From Gammaproteobacteria bacterium (GTDB taxonomy: Bacteria > Pseudomonadota > Gammaproteobacteria > Pseudomonadales > Pseudohongiellaceae): a DNA stretch of 64,000 bases. The stretch lies in contig PASF01000002.1 of the NCBI GenBank assembly GCA_002711845.1, forward strand, positions 162,224-226,223, written 5' to 3'. This document shows, one piece after another, positions 26,476 to 36,370 of the stretch. The first letter of the stretch is position 1; each line of letters starts with the position of its first letter. The notes under the pieces were generated by a model. It did no database searches. It saw only the letters and a list, made by a program, of their open reading frames with translations, and was not told the origin of the DNA. A program made the translations under genes and the position numbers.

Positions 26476-27297
26476 ATGCTGACATACCCCGATATTGATC
26501 CCGTTGCGTTCTCCCTGGGGCCATTAACGGTGCACTGGTACGGCATCATGTACATTGTGGCTTTTACCGGGGCCTGGTACCTGGCCCGCCTTCGTGCCCG
26601 GCGCGCTCAGGCGGGCGGATCGGTCTGGGCAAAATTCAGGTTCAGCGACGAGCAGGTTGCGGACCTGGTGTTTTACGGGGCGTTGGGCGCGGTGCTGGGT
26701 GGCCGGTTTGGATCGGTGCTGTTCTATAATTTTGACCGTTTTCTGGCAGATCCGCTGTGGCTGTTGCGGGTCTGGGAAGGCGGCATGTCATTCCATGGCG
26801 GGTTTCTGGGCGTCATGCTGGCGTTTTATATCTACTCGCGCCGTATCAACAAACACTATTTTGATGTGCTCGACTTTATCGCGCCGCTGGCGCCGTTCGG
26901 GCTGGGTGTCGGCCGTATCGGCAACTTTATCGGTGGCGAGCTGTGGGGCCGTCCCACTGATGCCCCCTGGGGCATGGTGTTTCCGCATGTTGATGATATG
27001 GCACGTCATGCTTCGCAGTTGTATCAGGCGGTACTGGAAGGCGTGGTGCTGTTTGGGCTGATGTGGTGGTTCTCATCGAAGCCACGTCCACGCTATGCGG
27101 TGTCCGGATTGTTCGCCGTGGGTTATGGCGTCCAGCGCTTCTTTGTTGAGTTTTATCGTGAGCCCGATTCATGGCTGGGCTTTGTTGCGCTGGACTGGCT
27201 GACCATGGGTCAGGTACTGTCGGTGCCAATGATCATCGCCGGTGCCATCCTGCTGGTGGTGGCTTACCGGCAGCCGGCGTCGGCAAAACAGGCATAA
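26476..27297 (+). CDS. lgt: prolipoprotein diacylglyceryl transferase
   Basis: A 273-residue inner-membrane enzyme with about seven hydrophobic helices. It moves diacylglyceryl from phosphatidylglycerol to the lipobox Cys of prolipoproteins. The conserved pieces are all there: [14 protein letters not shown] at the start, [11 protein letters not shown] (about 110-120), the signature [14 protein letters not shown] (about 151-164) with its essential Arg and Glu, and [11 protein letters not shown]. Gene order ptsP-lgt-thyA is as in E. coli and Pseudomonas. The ATG at 26476 has GAGGAAT upstream; thyA follows 12 bases later. Confidence 0.96.
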   Translation: MLTYPDIDPVAFSLGPLTVHWYGIMYIVAFTGAWYLARLRARRAQAGGSVWAKFRFSDEQVADLVFYGALGAVLGGRFGSVLFYNFDRFLADPLWLLRVWEGGMSFHGGFLGVMLAFYIYSRRINKHYFDVLDFIAPLAPFGLGVGRIGNFIGGELWGRPTDAPWGMVFPHVDDMARHASQLYQAVLEGVVLFGLMWWFSSKPRPRYAVSGLFAVGYGVQRFFVEFYREPDSWLGFVALDWLTMGQVLSVPMIIAGAILLVVAYRQPASAKQA

Positions 27298-27309
27298 AAG
27301 AGGAGAGGC

Positions 27310-28104
27310 ATGAAACAGTTCCAGGACTTGCTGCAACGAATTCTTGATGAAGGTGCGGTAAAAACCGACCGCACCGGCACCGGCACTCTGTCGGTGTTCG
27401 GTCATCAGATGCGCTTCAATCTGCAGGACGGCTTTCCGTTGGTGACCACCAAAAAATTGCACCTTCGCTCCATCATCCATGAGCTGTTATGGTTTCTCAG
27501 CGGTGACACCAACATCAGGTATCTGCAGGAGAACGGGGTTTCGATCTGGGACGAATGGGCGGATGAGAACGGGGACCTGGGGCCGGTGTATGGTTTCCAG
27601 TGGCGTTCCTGGCCGGGCAAAGACGGCAAATCGGTTGATCAGATCACTAAGCTGATACACCAGATCAAGACCAGCCCGGACTCCCGGCGCCTGATGGTGG
27701 TCGCCTACAACCCTGCGTACGTCGATGACATGGCGCTGCCGCCCTGTCATTCACTGTTCCAGTTCTACGTGGCCAACGGCAAACTGTCCTGCCAGTTGTA
27801 TCAGCGCTCGGCGGACACATTTCTGGGGGTACCGTTCAATATTGCATCTTATGCACTGCTGACACATATGATTGCCCAGCAGTGCGATCTGGACGTGGGT
27901 GAGTTTATCTGGACCGGTGGTGATACGCACCTGTACAGTAACCATCTGGATCAGGCCCGTCTTCAGCTCAGCCGCGAGCCTTTGCCATTGCCCCGATTGA
28001 CACTGAAGCGTCGGCCAGACAGTATTTTCGACTACAAATACGAAGACTTTGATATCGTGGGTTACCAGGCACATCCTGGTATACCCGCCCCCATCGCCGT
28101 GTAG
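27310..28104 (+). CDS. thyA: thymidylate synthase
   Basis: A 264-residue enzyme, the same length as E. coli ThyA. It makes dTMP from dUMP with methylene-tetrahydrofolate, which becomes dihydrofolate. The catalytic C146 is in [12 protein letters not shown]; the phosphate-binding Arg residues are in DRTGTGT (R21) and [11 protein letters not shown]; the folate site includes YDYKYEDFD-like residues near the C-terminus ([15 protein letters not shown]). GAGGAGAGG precedes the ATG. folA, which regenerates tetrahydrofolate, is 20 bases downstream, so the two steps of the cycle are co-expressed. Confidence 0.97.
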   Translation: MKQFQDLLQRILDEGAVKTDRTGTGTLSVFGHQMRFNLQDGFPLVTTKKLHLRSIIHELLWFLSGDTNIRYLQENGVSIWDEWADENGDLGPVYGFQWRSWPGKDGKSVDQITKLIHQIKTSPDSRRLMVVAYNPAYVDDMALPPCHSLFQFYVANGKLSCQLYQRSADTFLGVPFNIASYALLTHMIAQQCDLDVGEFIWTGGDTHLYSNHLDQARLQLSREPLPLPRLTLKRRPDSIFDYKYEDFDIVGYQAHPGIPAPIAV

Positions 28105-28124
28105 CGGAACAAGCAGGATATGAT

Positions 28125-28625
28125 ATGAGACTGGCGTTAATATGGGCCATGGCCCGCAATCGAGTCATTGGCCGCAACAATGCCCTGCCCTGGTATCTGC
28201 CGGAAGACCTGAGATATTTCAAGCAGGTTACGATGGGCAAACCCATTATCATGGGACGCAGAACCTGGGAGTCTATCGGGCGGCCCTTGCCGGGGCGCAC
28301 CAATGTTGTCATCAGTCGCGACCCCGAATACCATGCTGACGGCGTCAAAGTGGTACAGTCACTGGAGGCTGCCATCACCCTGGCGGAGCATGTCACCACC
28401 ATAGATGGCGGTGATGAGGCGGTGGTGATGGGCGGGGCGCAGATCTACGAAATGGCCCTGCCCATGGCTGACCGGCTGTACATGACCCAGGTACATGCCG
28501 ATGTTGACGGTGATGTGTACTTCCCCGAGTTTGAACTGGCGGCCTGGCACGAGCTGGGGCGCGACGACTTTTCTGCCTCCGGCGCCAACCCCTACGATTA
28601 CAGTTTCGTGGTGCTGGAACGCTAA
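28125..28625 (+). CDS. folA: dihydrofolate reductase
   Basis: A 166-residue enzyme reducing dihydrofolate to tetrahydrofolate with NADPH. The active-site acid is D28 in LPWYLPEDLRYFK, matching Asp27 of the E. coli enzyme; NADPH contacts are in KPIIMGRRTWESIGRPLPGR and in VVMGGAQIYEMAL. It follows thyA directly and ends 4 bases before argA, which is convergent. It is a usual trimethoprim target type; nothing in the sequence suggests a resistant variant. Confidence 0.96.
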   Translation: MRLALIWAMARNRVIGRNNALPWYLPEDLRYFKQVTMGKPIIMGRRTWESIGRPLPGRTNVVISRDPEYHADGVKVVQSLEAAITLAEHVTTIDGGDEAVVMGGAQIYEMALPMADRLYMTQVHADVDGDVYFPEFELAAWHELGRDDFSASGANPYDYSFVVLER

Positions 28626-28629
28626 ATGT

Positions 28630-29955
28630 CTAACCCAGTTGCTTGCGGAATGCCCTGGAGTTGCGCTGGTAGTTGTACATGTCCTGCTTTTTCGCCGGTA
28701 ATTCATTTATCTGTATTGGCGTGAAGCCGCGCTCCATGAACCAGTGCGCCGTCTGGGTGGTCAGCACAATAACATTGTTCATGCCCTGTCTGCGTGCTTC
28801 CTTTTCCAGCGCACGCAACAGGTGGTCGCCGCGGCCAGTTTCCTGATAGTCGCGATGAATGGCGATACAGGCAATCTCTCCGCTGTCTTCGTCCAGCGGA
28901 TAGATGGCGGCGCAGGCAATGATGGTGCCTTCCATCTCGATGACCTTGAAGTAGTCGATTTCCGCCTCCAGCAACTCGCGTGAACGGTGCACCAGCACGC
29001 CCGCTGCTTCCAGTGGCGCAATCAGCTCCAGGATGCCCCCGACGTCGTCGATCACGGCCTGGCGCAGTAGCTCAAAATTGTCACGCGACACCAGCGTGCC
29101 ATTGCCATCACGGGTGAACAGCTCTTCAATCAGGGCGCCGTTGTCGGCGTAGTTGATCAGGTGGCAGCGATGCACGGTTTTGCTGCTGGCCTTGATGGCG
29201 GCCGCCAGCGATTCACGGACGCCGTTGTTACTTTGTTCGTTATTACCGTCAAGGGCATCATGCAATGAGGCGGCGGCTACCGGACTCAGCGTGCTGACCA
29301 GGTTATTGTGTTCATCCATGACGCCGCGTTGTGGAACAAACAGGATCAGTTTTTCGGCTTTCATGGCGATGGCCACTTCGGTTGCGACTTCCTCGGCTGA
29401 CAGGTTGAACACTTCACCGGTGGGTGAATAGCCGAGGTTGGACAGCAACACGATGTTGTTCTTGTCCAGGTGCTGCTGAATGGCAAGCGCGTTGACCTTG
29501 CGCACGACACCGGTCAGGGAAAAATCCACACCATCGATAATACCCAGTGGTCGTGCGGTAATGAAATTGCCCCGGCTGACCTTGATGTCGGCGCCGTGCA
29601 TGGGGGAATTGGCGAGCCCCATAGAAAACTGGGCTTCGATATCAATCGACATGCCGCCTACCACCTGTTTGATCGCCTGCAGGCCTTCTGCATCGGTAAT
29701 CCGCAGGGCATTGTGATAGCGCACTTCCAGTCCGGCCTGATCCAGCGCCTGATTGATCTGCGGACGCGCGCCGTGCACCAGCACCAGCTTTACCCCCAGG
29801 CTGTGCAGCAAGGTGATGTCATGGACAATATTGCTGAAATTGTCGTGCGCAATGGCCTCGCCGGTGAGCAATACCACGAACACCTTCTTGCGGTGTGCAT
29901 TGATGTAACTGGACGAGTGCCGGAACCAGTCGATGTATTGAGCCAGATTTTCCAT
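28630..29955 (-). CDS. argA: N-acetylglutamate synthase
   Basis: A 441-residue classical ArgA, the first step of arginine synthesis (acetyl-CoA plus glutamate). Residues 1 to about 285 form an amino-acid-kinase-like domain (FVVLLTGEAIAHDNFSNI, LVLVHGARPQINQAL) that binds arginine for feedback control. Residues about 300-441 form the GNAT domain with ACAAIYPLDEDSGEIACIAIHRDYQETGRGDHLL. Length fits the family (about 435-445). It lies 69 bases after argE on the same strand. N-acetylglutamate made here would enter a linear pathway closed by ArgE. Confidence 0.95.
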   Translation of the reverse strand: MENLAQYIDWFRHSSSYINAHRKKVFVVLLTGEAIAHDNFSNIVHDITLLHSLGVKLVLVHGARPQINQALDQAGLEVRYHNALRITDAEGLQAIKQVVGGMSIDIEAQFSMGLANSPMHGADIKVSRGNFITARPLGIIDGVDFSLTGVVRKVNALAIQQHLDKNNIVLLSNLGYSPTGEVFNLSAEEVATEVAIAMKAEKLILFVPQRGVMDEHNNLVSTLSPVAAASLHDALDGNNEQSNNGVRESLAAAIKASSKTVHRCHLINYADNGALIEELFTRDGNGTLVSRDNFELLRQAVIDDVGGILELIAPLEAAGVLVHRSRELLEAEIDYFKVIEMEGTIIACAAIYPLDEDSGEIACIAIHRDYQETGRGDHLLRALEKEARRQGMNNVIVLTTQTAHWFMERGFTPIQINELPAKKQDMYNYQRNSRAFRKQLG

Positions 29956-30024
29956 GCCTTGTTATCCTGCCGGGCAATTCCCTGTGATGTCAGATGTCAT
30001 GAGTACGCGATTGTAGCGCGATTG

Positions 30025-31200
30025 TCAGTTTGCCGTGGCGTTGCTTTTGACACAATAGTGCGTGATCAGGTCGCGCAACAGCTCTACGCAGGGCTGTATG
30101 CGGTCCAGTGCCAGGTACTCATCCGGCTGATGCGCCTGCTCAATGTCGCCCGGGCCCAGCACGATGGTGTCCATGCCCATTCGCTGCAGCCAGGGTGCCT
30201 CGGTGCCGAAGGCCACTGTGCCGGCACTGTGCCCGGTCAGCCGTTCCGCGGTTTTCACCAGATCGCTTTCGGCCGGGCACAGAAACGCCGGTGCGCCGGG
30301 GAACAGCGGGGTCAGTTCAAAGCCGACCTGCCAGCGCTCGGCCAGGGGGCGCAGACGCTGATCAATCAGCCCGCGCATGACCTCCACTTCCATACCGGGC
30401 AGCAGACGGATATCAAACTCCAGTTCGCACTGACCACAGATGCGGTTGGGGTTGTCGCCGCCGTGAATGCAGCCCAGGTTCATGGTGGGCAGTTCGATGG
30501 CAAACAGCGGATTGCGGTATTTTTCCTGCAACTCGGCACGAAAGCGCAGCAGTTCGCCAATCACATCATGCATCGCTTCCATGGCATTGATGCCCAGGCT
30601 GGGGTCAGACGAATGGCCACTGCGCCCCTGCAGGCGAATGGACTCCATCATCACACCCTTGTGCGCATGCACCGGTTTCATGCCGGTCGGCTCGCCGATC
30701 ACCGCGTATCGCGCCTTGGGCCGACCCAGTTCGGCGAGCTTGCGGGCACCCAACATGGAGGTTTCCTCGTCAGAGGTGGCCAGGACAATCAGCGGCTGCT
30801 GCAGGGGGGTGTCGACAAAGCTGCGCACTGCTTCCAGGATCAGGGCAAAAAATCCCTTCATGTCGGTGCTGCCCAGACCATAGATGCGATTGTCCTTTTC
30901 GGTCATCTGCAACGGGTTCATCGACCACAGAGCCTCATCCATGGGCACGGTATCCGTGTGGCCGGCCAGCACCAGGCCGCCCGGACCGCTGCCCAGTGTC
31001 GCGATCAGGTTGGCCTTGCCCTGCTCACTGCTGGATTCACAGGGCATGATCTCGCATTGAAAACCCAGTGCCGTAAATTGTTCTGCCAGGTAATGGATCA
31101 CCGGCAGATTGCTCATGTCGATGCTGCTGTTGGTGGAACTGATGCTGGGCAAGCGCAGCACGGCATCCATGTGTTGCATCAGCGAGCGAGTGTTACGCAT
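30025..31200 (-). CDS. argE: acetylornithine deacetylase
   Basis: A 391-residue zinc peptidase of the M20 family from the ATG at 31200 (a longer frame to 31290 has no family-like sequence). Metal ligands and catalytic residues appear in VLAGHTDTVP, GLGSTDMKGFFA, SDEETSMLGAR and near the C-terminus. ArgE cleaves N-acetylornithine to ornithine. The C-terminal LGPGDIEQAHQPDEYLAL carries the last His ligand. M20 members are alike, but the argA neighbour and matching length support ArgE. Its start lies 19 bases past the hemW stop. Confidence 0.88.
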   Translation of the reverse strand: MRNTRSLMQHMDAVLRLPSISSTNSSIDMSNLPVIHYLAEQFTALGFQCEIMPCESSSEQGKANLIATLGSGPGGLVLAGHTDTVPMDEALWSMNPLQMTEKDNRIYGLGSTDMKGFFALILEAVRSFVDTPLQQPLIVLATSDEETSMLGARKLAELGRPKARYAVIGEPTGMKPVHAHKGVMMESIRLQGRSGHSSDPSLGINAMEAMHDVIGELLRFRAELQEKYRNPLFAIELPTMNLGCIHGGDNPNRICGQCELEFDIRLLPGMEVEVMRGLIDQRLRPLAERWQVGFELTPLFPGAPAFLCPAESDLVKTAERLTGHSAGTVAFGTEAPWLQRMGMDTIVLGPGDIEQAHQPDEYLALDRIQPCVELLRDLITHYCVKSNATAN

Positions 31201-31219
31201 TGGCGATCCCCGTGGTGAT

Positions 31220-32431
31220 TTAAACGAATGCTTCCAGGACGCTGTTGAGGAACTGGTATCCGGTATCCGTGGTGCGGATGTGGTTGCCATCCACGTGCAG
31301 CAACTGTCGCTGCTGCAATGAGTCTACCTGCTTTGCGATCTGGCTGAAAGGCAGGCCGGTGCGCTGTTCAAACTGCTCTGCGGTGAAGCCTTCGCGCAGG
31401 CGCAAGGCATTGAGCAGAAACTCCAGTGCCAGCTGATCGGTCTCGATGGGGCCGGCATCCGCAAGATAGGGATAGCGGTTTAGCAGGTTGCCACCGTCCT
31501 GGGTTTCCCGCTGCTTTTTGATATACGCCGCCGCCTGCAGGTAATGACCGGGCTGCCGCCGCTTGTGCATGCGCAGAATGCGTTGCCGGGAGCGCTGGGT
31601 GATCTTGCCGTGCGCGCCGGCGCCGATACCCAGGTAATCACCGAAACGCCAGTAATTGAGGTTGTGGCGCGACTGCCCGCCGGCCCTGGCAAAGGCCGAC
31701 ACTTCGTAGCGGGCAAAGCCGTGTTCGGCCAGCAGCGCCAGGCCACTGTCCTGAATATCGATCAGCGTGTCTTCGGGCGGCAGCGGCGGCGGATGTTTAA
31801 AAAATACGGTATTGGGTTCGATGGTCAGTTGATACCAGGAGATGTGTTCCGGCGCCGCATCAATGGCCTGCTGCAGATCGGCCATGGCATCCGTCAGTGA
31901 CTGTGCCTGCAGGCCATACATGATATCCAGATTCAGGCGGTTGAAACCGGCCTTGTGCGCGAAGTCGATGGCGCGCACGGCATCCTGTTCGTCATGTATC
32001 CGCCCCAGCTGTTGCAGTTGCCCGGGGTTGAAACTCTGTATGCCCAGTGACAGGCGGTTGATGCCGGCGCTGCGGTAGTCAGCAAACTTGTTGCGTTCGG
32101 CCGTGCCGGGGTTGGCTTCCAGTGTGATCTCGATATCACTGGCGAAATCAGCCATTGTCTGCAGACCGGTCAATAACCGATCGTACGCGGTGGCGGATAG
32201 CAGGCTGGGTGTGCCACCGCCAATAAAAATGCTGCTGATGTCGCGTTTCTGCACATAGGGCAGGTCGTGGCGAAAGTCATCCAGCAGAGCGTCAATATAG
32301 TCGTCTTCCGGTAATGGGCCTTTTTGTTCATGGGAATTGAAATCGCAGTACGGGCATTTGCGAACGCACCAGGGTACATGGATATAGAGGCTGAGCGGCG
32401 GCAGCGTCAGGGGCGCGTTGTCTGCAGGCAT
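31220..32431 (-). CDS. hemW: radical SAM heme chaperone
   Basis: A 403-residue radical SAM protein from the ATG at 32431. The iron-sulfur site is CVRKCPYCDF (CxxxCxxC then F), typical of HemW and HemN. The rest has GGGTPSLL, GINRLSLGIQSFNPGQLQQLGR and the C-terminal HemN domain. HemW inserts heme into respiratory enzymes; it lacks the long N-terminus with which HemN binds coproporphyrinogen, so decarboxylase activity is not expected. It starts 5 bases after rdgB. rdgB-hemW order is widespread in proteobacteria. Confidence 0.9.
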   Translation of the reverse strand: MPADNAPLTLPPLSLYIHVPWCVRKCPYCDFNSHEQKGPLPEDDYIDALLDDFRHDLPYVQKRDISSIFIGGGTPSLLSATAYDRLLTGLQTMADFASDIEITLEANPGTAERNKFADYRSAGINRLSLGIQSFNPGQLQQLGRIHDEQDAVRAIDFAHKAGFNRLNLDIMYGLQAQSLTDAMADLQQAIDAAPEHISWYQLTIEPNTVFFKHPPPLPPEDTLIDIQDSGLALLAEHGFARYEVSAFARAGGQSRHNLNYWRFGDYLGIGAGAHGKITQRSRQRILRMHKRRQPGHYLQAAAYIKKQRETQDGGNLLNRYPYLADAGPIETDQLALEFLLNALRLREGFTAEQFEQRTGLPFSQIAKQVDSLQQRQLLHVDGNHIRTTDTGYQFLNSVLEAFV

Positions 32432-32436
32432 GTCAC

Positions 32437-33066
32437 TCACAGGCGGGCTGGCAATTGTTGCAGCAGTGCCTGCATGGCAACAGCACGATGGCTGATGACG
32501 TTTTTCTGTGCGGCGCTTAACTGGGCAGAGCTGCAGCCCATTGATGGTACGTGGAAAAGGGGGTCGTAGCCGAAGCCGCCCTCGCCCGTCGGCGACAGCA
32601 GGATCCGGCCCTGCCAGACACCGTGACAGACGATCGGGACCGGGTCGGCCGCATGGCGCAGGTACACCAGCACACAATGAAACTGCGCGGTGCGATTGCG
32701 GTCGGGGACACCGTCAAGCAGCGTCAGCAATTTCCGGTTATTGGCTGTGTCCCGGGTAGCGCGATCGCCTGTCGGCTCAGCGCCATCAGTGGCGGAAGAA
32801 AACCGTGCCGAATAAATGCCGGGTGCACCACCCAGCGCATCAACGGCAAGGCCGGAGTCATCGGCCAGTGCTGGCAGACCGCTGATGTCACTGGCGTGTC
32901 GCGCCTTGAGAATGGCATTTTCAATAAATGTGAGGCCTGTCTCCTCGGCATCATCAATACCCAGGTCGCCCTGCGACACCAGTTCAACATCCAGCGGTTG
33001 CAGCAACTGCTGCAGTTCGCGCAGTTTGCCCTGATTACCCGAGGCCAGTACGATACGAGTGTTCAT
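32437..33066 (-). CDS. rdgB: XTP/dITP pyrophosphatase (HAM1 family)
   Basis: A 209-residue house-cleaning enzyme that removes dITP, dXTP and similar bases so they do not enter DNA. The family start is [15 protein letters not shown] (residues 8-22); other motifs are [22 protein letters not shown] (about 66-87), [11 protein letters not shown] and the final [15 protein letters not shown] normal length. It overlaps no gene: 12 bases after metW and 5 before hemW, so it is inside one operon. Confidence 0.95.
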   Translation of the reverse strand: MNTRIVLASGNQGKLRELQQLLQPLDVELVSQGDLGIDDAEETGLTFIENAILKARHASDISGLPALADDSGLAVDALGGAPGIYSARFSSATDGAEPTGDRATRDTANNRKLLTLLDGVPDRNRTAQFHCVLVYLRHAADPVPIVCHGVWQGRILLSPTGEGGFGYDPLFHVPSMGCSSAQLSAAQKNVISHRAVAMQALLQQLPARL

Positions 33067-33078
33067 GATCCACCTGGC

Positions 33079-33681
33079 CTAGCGCGCCGGCGCGCGAGAA
33101 AAGTGATAGATGGCAATTTCGCTGAGCAGATTCGGTGCCGCCCGTATGAACCAGCTGTCGCGATGTTTGTAATCCACCACAGTCCGGGAAATAACATTGA
33201 TGTTCTTGTCGTGACAGAACACATCAAAATCACGCACCGTGCAGAAATGGATATTGGGCGTGTTGTACCATTCGTACGGTATGTATTCTGACACCGGCAT
33301 GCGGCCCTTCACGGCCAGGTGCAGGCGCGCGCGCCAGTTACCGAAGTTGGGAAAGGTCACGATACAGTTTTTGCCGATGCGCAGCATTTCTTCCACCAGC
33401 AGATCCGGAAAATGCACAGCCTGCAGCGTCTGTGTCAGCAGCACCGTATCAAAGCTCTGCGATTCAAAATTCTGCAGGCCCTTGTTCAGGTCCTGCTGGA
33501 TCACACTGATGCCCTTGGCCAGGCAGGCATTGATCTTGGTCTCGTCTATTTCCAGGCCGGTGCCGATGGTCTGCAGGTTGTCCTGCAGGTATCGCAGCAG
33601 GCTGCCATCGCCACAACCCAGGTCAAGCACCCGGCTGCCAGGTGCGATCCAGTTGCGAATAATATCCAGGTCTGCTCGCAT
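33079..33681 (-). CDS. metW: methionine biosynthesis protein MetW
   Basis: A 200-residue methyltransferase-fold protein beginning [12 protein letters not shown], with motif I VLDLGCGDGSLL (about 19-30) and LLTQTLQAVHFPDLLVEEMLRIGKNCI-type MetW sequence (in pieces around residues 80-106). MetW stimulates the acyltransferase MetX in bacteria that use this pair, and no substrate of its own is proven. The stop of metX and the start of metW overlap by one base (TGATG), so the two are translationally coupled. Confidence 0.94.
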   Translation of the reverse strand: MRADLDIIRNWIAPGSRVLDLGCGDGSLLRYLQDNLQTIGTGLEIDETKINACLAKGISVIQQDLNKGLQNFESQSFDTVLLTQTLQAVHFPDLLVEEMLRIGKNCIVTFPNFGNWRARLHLAVKGRMPVSEYIPYEWYNTPNIHFCTVRDFDVFCHDKNINVISRTVVDYKHRDSWFIRAAPNLLSEIAIYHFSRAPAR

Positions 33682-34874
33682 CAGGCGCCCACCTCATCCT
33701 TGACGACGTTCATGTACGTGGTCAGTGCCTGCATGTACCGGGGCACGGGTAACAGGAACGCGTCATGACCCTGATCGGCCTCGACTTCCAGGTAGCTGAC
33801 CTGTTTGCCTGCTTTCAGCAAGGCGGTGACAATTTCCCGTGTGCGTTCCGGCGGGAAGCGCCAGTCGGTGCTGAAAGACATCAGCAGGAAACGGCAGTTG
33901 CTGTTGGCAAATGCCCTGCTCAGGTCACCGTCGTAGTCGACACTGGGGTCAAAATAGTCAAGTGCCTTGGTCATCAACAGGTAGGTGTTGGCATCAAAGG
34001 TTTCGGAGAAACGCTCGCCCTGGTAGTGCAGATAACTTTCCACCTGAAAGTCGACATCAAACCCGAAGCTCAGTTTCCCGGCGCGCAGGTCGCGGCCCAG
34101 GTTCAGTGAAGCCTGTTTCAGCTCATCGGAAACCTTGCCGAATTTCTCACGCATGGCGCTGTCGGAGAGATAGGTAATATGGCCGACCATGCGCGCCAGC
34201 ATCAGGCCCTTTTTGGGCAGCACCTCATGTTCGCGGTAGCGGCCGGCATGAAACTCCGGGTCGGCGGTGATGGACTGCCGCGCAACCTCGTTAAAGGCGA
34301 TATTCTGCGCGGACAGTTTCGGTGCCACGGCCAGCATCACGGCGTGACGTACACGTTCGGGATAACTGATGGACCAGCGCATGACCTGCATGCCGCCCAG
34401 GCTGCCGCCAACGACAGCGGCCCATTGCTGAATGCCCAGCCGGTCAGCCAGTCGTGCCTGACTGTTGACCCAGTCACGCACGGTGACCACGGGAAAATCG
34501 GGACCGTACCAGGTGCCGGTGTCCGGATTGATGGAGGCCGGGCCAGTGCTGCCGGCACAGCCGCCCAGGTTATTCAGGCACACAACAAAAAAATGCGTGG
34601 TATCGATGGGTTTGCCGGGACCGATGCACACATCCCACCAGCCTGGCTTTTTGTCGTCCATGCTGTGATAACCCGCCGCATGGTGATCGCCGCTGAGCGC
34701 GTGGCAGATCAGGATGGCATTGGAGCCGTCGGCATTCAGGGTGCCGTAGGTTTCCACCATCAGGTCGTAGGCTTTCAGGACCTTGCCGCTGCGCAAGGTC
34801 AACGGCTCCTCGAATCGGTACAGCTCGGGGGTGACAATGCCAACGGAATTTTCCGGCAACGTGTCGGGCATCAC
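33681..34874 (-). CDS. metX: homoserine O-acyltransferase
   Basis: A 397-residue alpha/beta hydrolase that acylates homoserine in methionine synthesis. The nucleophile is S158 in [15 protein letters not shown]; the triad is completed by Asp in [15 protein letters not shown] and His in DQGHDAFLL. Length matches MetX. MetX enzymes use acetyl-CoA or succinyl-CoA, and gammaproteobacterial MetX with MetW is often succinyl-specific; sequence reading by eye does not settle this. It overlaps the yggT gene end by 4 bases and metW by one. Confidence 0.95.
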   Translation of the reverse strand: MMPDTLPENSVGIVTPELYRFEEPLTLRSGKVLKAYDLMVETYGTLNADGSNAILICHALSGDHHAAGYHSMDDKKPGWWDVCIGPGKPIDTTHFFVVCLNNLGGCAGSTGPASINPDTGTWYGPDFPVVTVRDWVNSQARLADRLGIQQWAAVVGGSLGGMQVMRWSISYPERVRHAVMLAVAPKLSAQNIAFNEVARQSITADPEFHAGRYREHEVLPKKGLMLARMVGHITYLSDSAMREKFGKVSDELKQASLNLGRDLRAGKLSFGFDVDFQVESYLHYQGERFSETFDANTYLLMTKALDYFDPSVDYDGDLSRAFANSNCRFLLMSFSTDWRFPPERTREIVTALLKAGKQVSYLEVEADQGHDAFLLPVPRYMQALTTYMNVVKDEVGA

Positions 34875-35449
34875 AGACCTGGCACGAAGGCGGGGTTGGC
34901 GTTGACCGGGGCAATTAACACGATACGGATGATCTGCAGCGTCAGGAACACAAAGATCGGTGACAGGTCCAGGCCACCCATGGCCGGCAACAGACGCCGG
35001 AACGGCGCCATGACCGGTTCCACCAGCTGACGCACCAGCACCAGTGCCGGGTGGGCACTATAGGGAGCGATGAAGCTGGCGACAATGGAAATCAGCAGAC
35101 CCCAGAAATAGATATTAAGAACAAAGCTCAGCAGGCCTACCAGTGCCCAGGTTAGGATCAGGCCGGGGTCCGGCAACTGGATCCCGGCAAAGAAAATCAG
35201 CGCACTGATCAGGACGCATTGCACCAGAATGGCAAACACCAGCGAGGAAAAGTCGATGCCACGAAAGCCCGGGATGAACTTGCGAAAGATCTGCACACCC
35301 GGATCGGTGGCCCGCACAATCATCTGCGTGATGGGGTTGTAGAAGTCAGCGCGTGACAGCTGCAGCAAAAAGCGCAGCAGGATGGCCAGCAAATACAGCG
35401 AGCCCAGGGTGGTAACCAGTAAAGTACCGATACTGCCAAAAGAGTTCAT
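34871..35449 (-). CDS. YggT family membrane protein
   Basis: A 192-residue protein from the ATG at 35449 with two YggT repeats, each a pair of membrane helices with an amphipathic stretch. The first holds [28 protein letters not shown] (in pieces, residues 25-52) and the second [13 protein letters not shown]-type sequence. The family is linked to osmotic stress and K+ or cell-division functions without firm biochemistry. It always travels with proC, which lies 22 bases upstream here, and overlaps metX by 4 bases. Confidence 0.92.
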   Translation of the reverse strand: MNSFGSIGTLLVTTLGSLYLLAILLRFLLQLSRADFYNPITQMIVRATDPGVQIFRKFIPGFRGIDFSSLVFAILVQCVLISALIFFAGIQLPDPGLILTWALVGLLSFVLNIYFWGLLISIVASFIAPYSAHPALVLVRQLVEPVMAPFRRLLPAMGGLDLSPIFVFLTLQIIRIVLIAPVNANPAFVPGL

Positions 35450-35471
35450 AGTGTGGTTTCCTGCGATCGAA

Positions 35472-36281
35472 TTATTTGGCCAGTTCGGCAGCACGTTGCT
35501 GCGCCGCCAGCATGGCTTTGGCTACGGTCGATTCAAATCCCTGGCTGGTAAATGACAGCAGTGCCTGTTCCGTGGTGCCGCCCGGCGACGTCACCCGACG
35601 TCGTAGTTCATCAGGCGCGACGTCGCTGCTGGCAGCCAGCTTGCCGGCGCCCAGCGCTGTCTGGATGCTCAACTGGCGGGCAACCTCGGGCGTCAGGCCC
35701 ATGGCCACAGCCGCTTTTTCCATGGCTTCCATCATCAGAAAATAATAGGCAGGGCCGCTGCCGGATAATGCCGTTACCGTATCGATGTCCTGTTCCGCCT
35801 GTAACCAGCAGGCGATGCCGACCGCCGTCATGATGTCTTCGGCCAGCGCCTTGTGGTCAGCGCTGCAATGGTCATTGGCGTACAGGCCGGTGGCGCCTTC
35901 GCCGACCAGTGACGGGGTGTTGGGCATGCAGCGCACGATCGCCCGTCCGGTACCCAGCCACTGGGCCAGCGATGCCACCGGAATGCCGGCAGCAATGGAG
36001 ATGACGAGGCAGTCGGGTTTGGCGATCAGGGGCTCGAGCGCAGCACAGACCGTGGCCATCACCTGAGGTTTGACGGCGACAATGATGACGTCTGCTACCG
36101 CCGCAACGCTGGCCGTATCGCCGGTCCGGATACCGCACTCCGTGCTCAGGGCCTGCAGTTTCTCGCTGTCAATGTCACTGGCATGGATATGATTGGCGGC
36201 AACGCCTTTGGCCAGCAGTCCGCGAATCAGACTGTTGGCCATATTGCCGGCACCGATAAATGCGATCTGGCGATTGTTCAA
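35472..36281 (-). CDS. proC: pyrroline-5-carboxylate reductase
   Basis: A 269-residue enzyme that makes proline from pyrroline-5-carboxylate with NAD(P)H. The dinucleotide fold is IAFIGAGNMANSLI at residues 6-19; VKPQVM and RCMPNTPSLVGEGATGLYAN follow; the signature DIDTVTALSGSGPAYYFLMMEAM lies near residues 160-182 and the C-terminal RRRVTSPGGTTEQAL completes the family pattern. It begins the operon-like run proC-yggT-metX-metW-rdgB-hemW. Confidence 0.95.
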   Translation of the reverse strand: MNNRQIAFIGAGNMANSLIRGLLAKGVAANHIHASDIDSEKLQALSTECGIRTGDTASVAAVADVIIVAVKPQVMATVCAALEPLIAKPDCLVISIAAGIPVASLAQWLGTGRAIVRCMPNTPSLVGEGATGLYANDHCSADHKALAEDIMTAVGIACWLQAEQDIDTVTALSGSGPAYYFLMMEAMEKAAVAMGLTPEVARQLSIQTALGAGKLAASSDVAPDELRRRVTSPGGTTEQALLSFTSQGFESTVAKAMLAAQQRAAELAK

Positions 36282-36370
36282 GAGCGGCTCCTGCGTTGTC
36301 TGGTCGATCTAGAGTACCACCGGGGTACTGCAAAGCCGCTATTCTAACCCACACTGCAGCCGCTTGCAGC

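Noticed and set aside
29470-31218. A 582-codon plus-strand frame opposite argA and argE.
   Set aside because: It spans two well-supported genes and has shadow-type composition rich in His, Gln and Gly.
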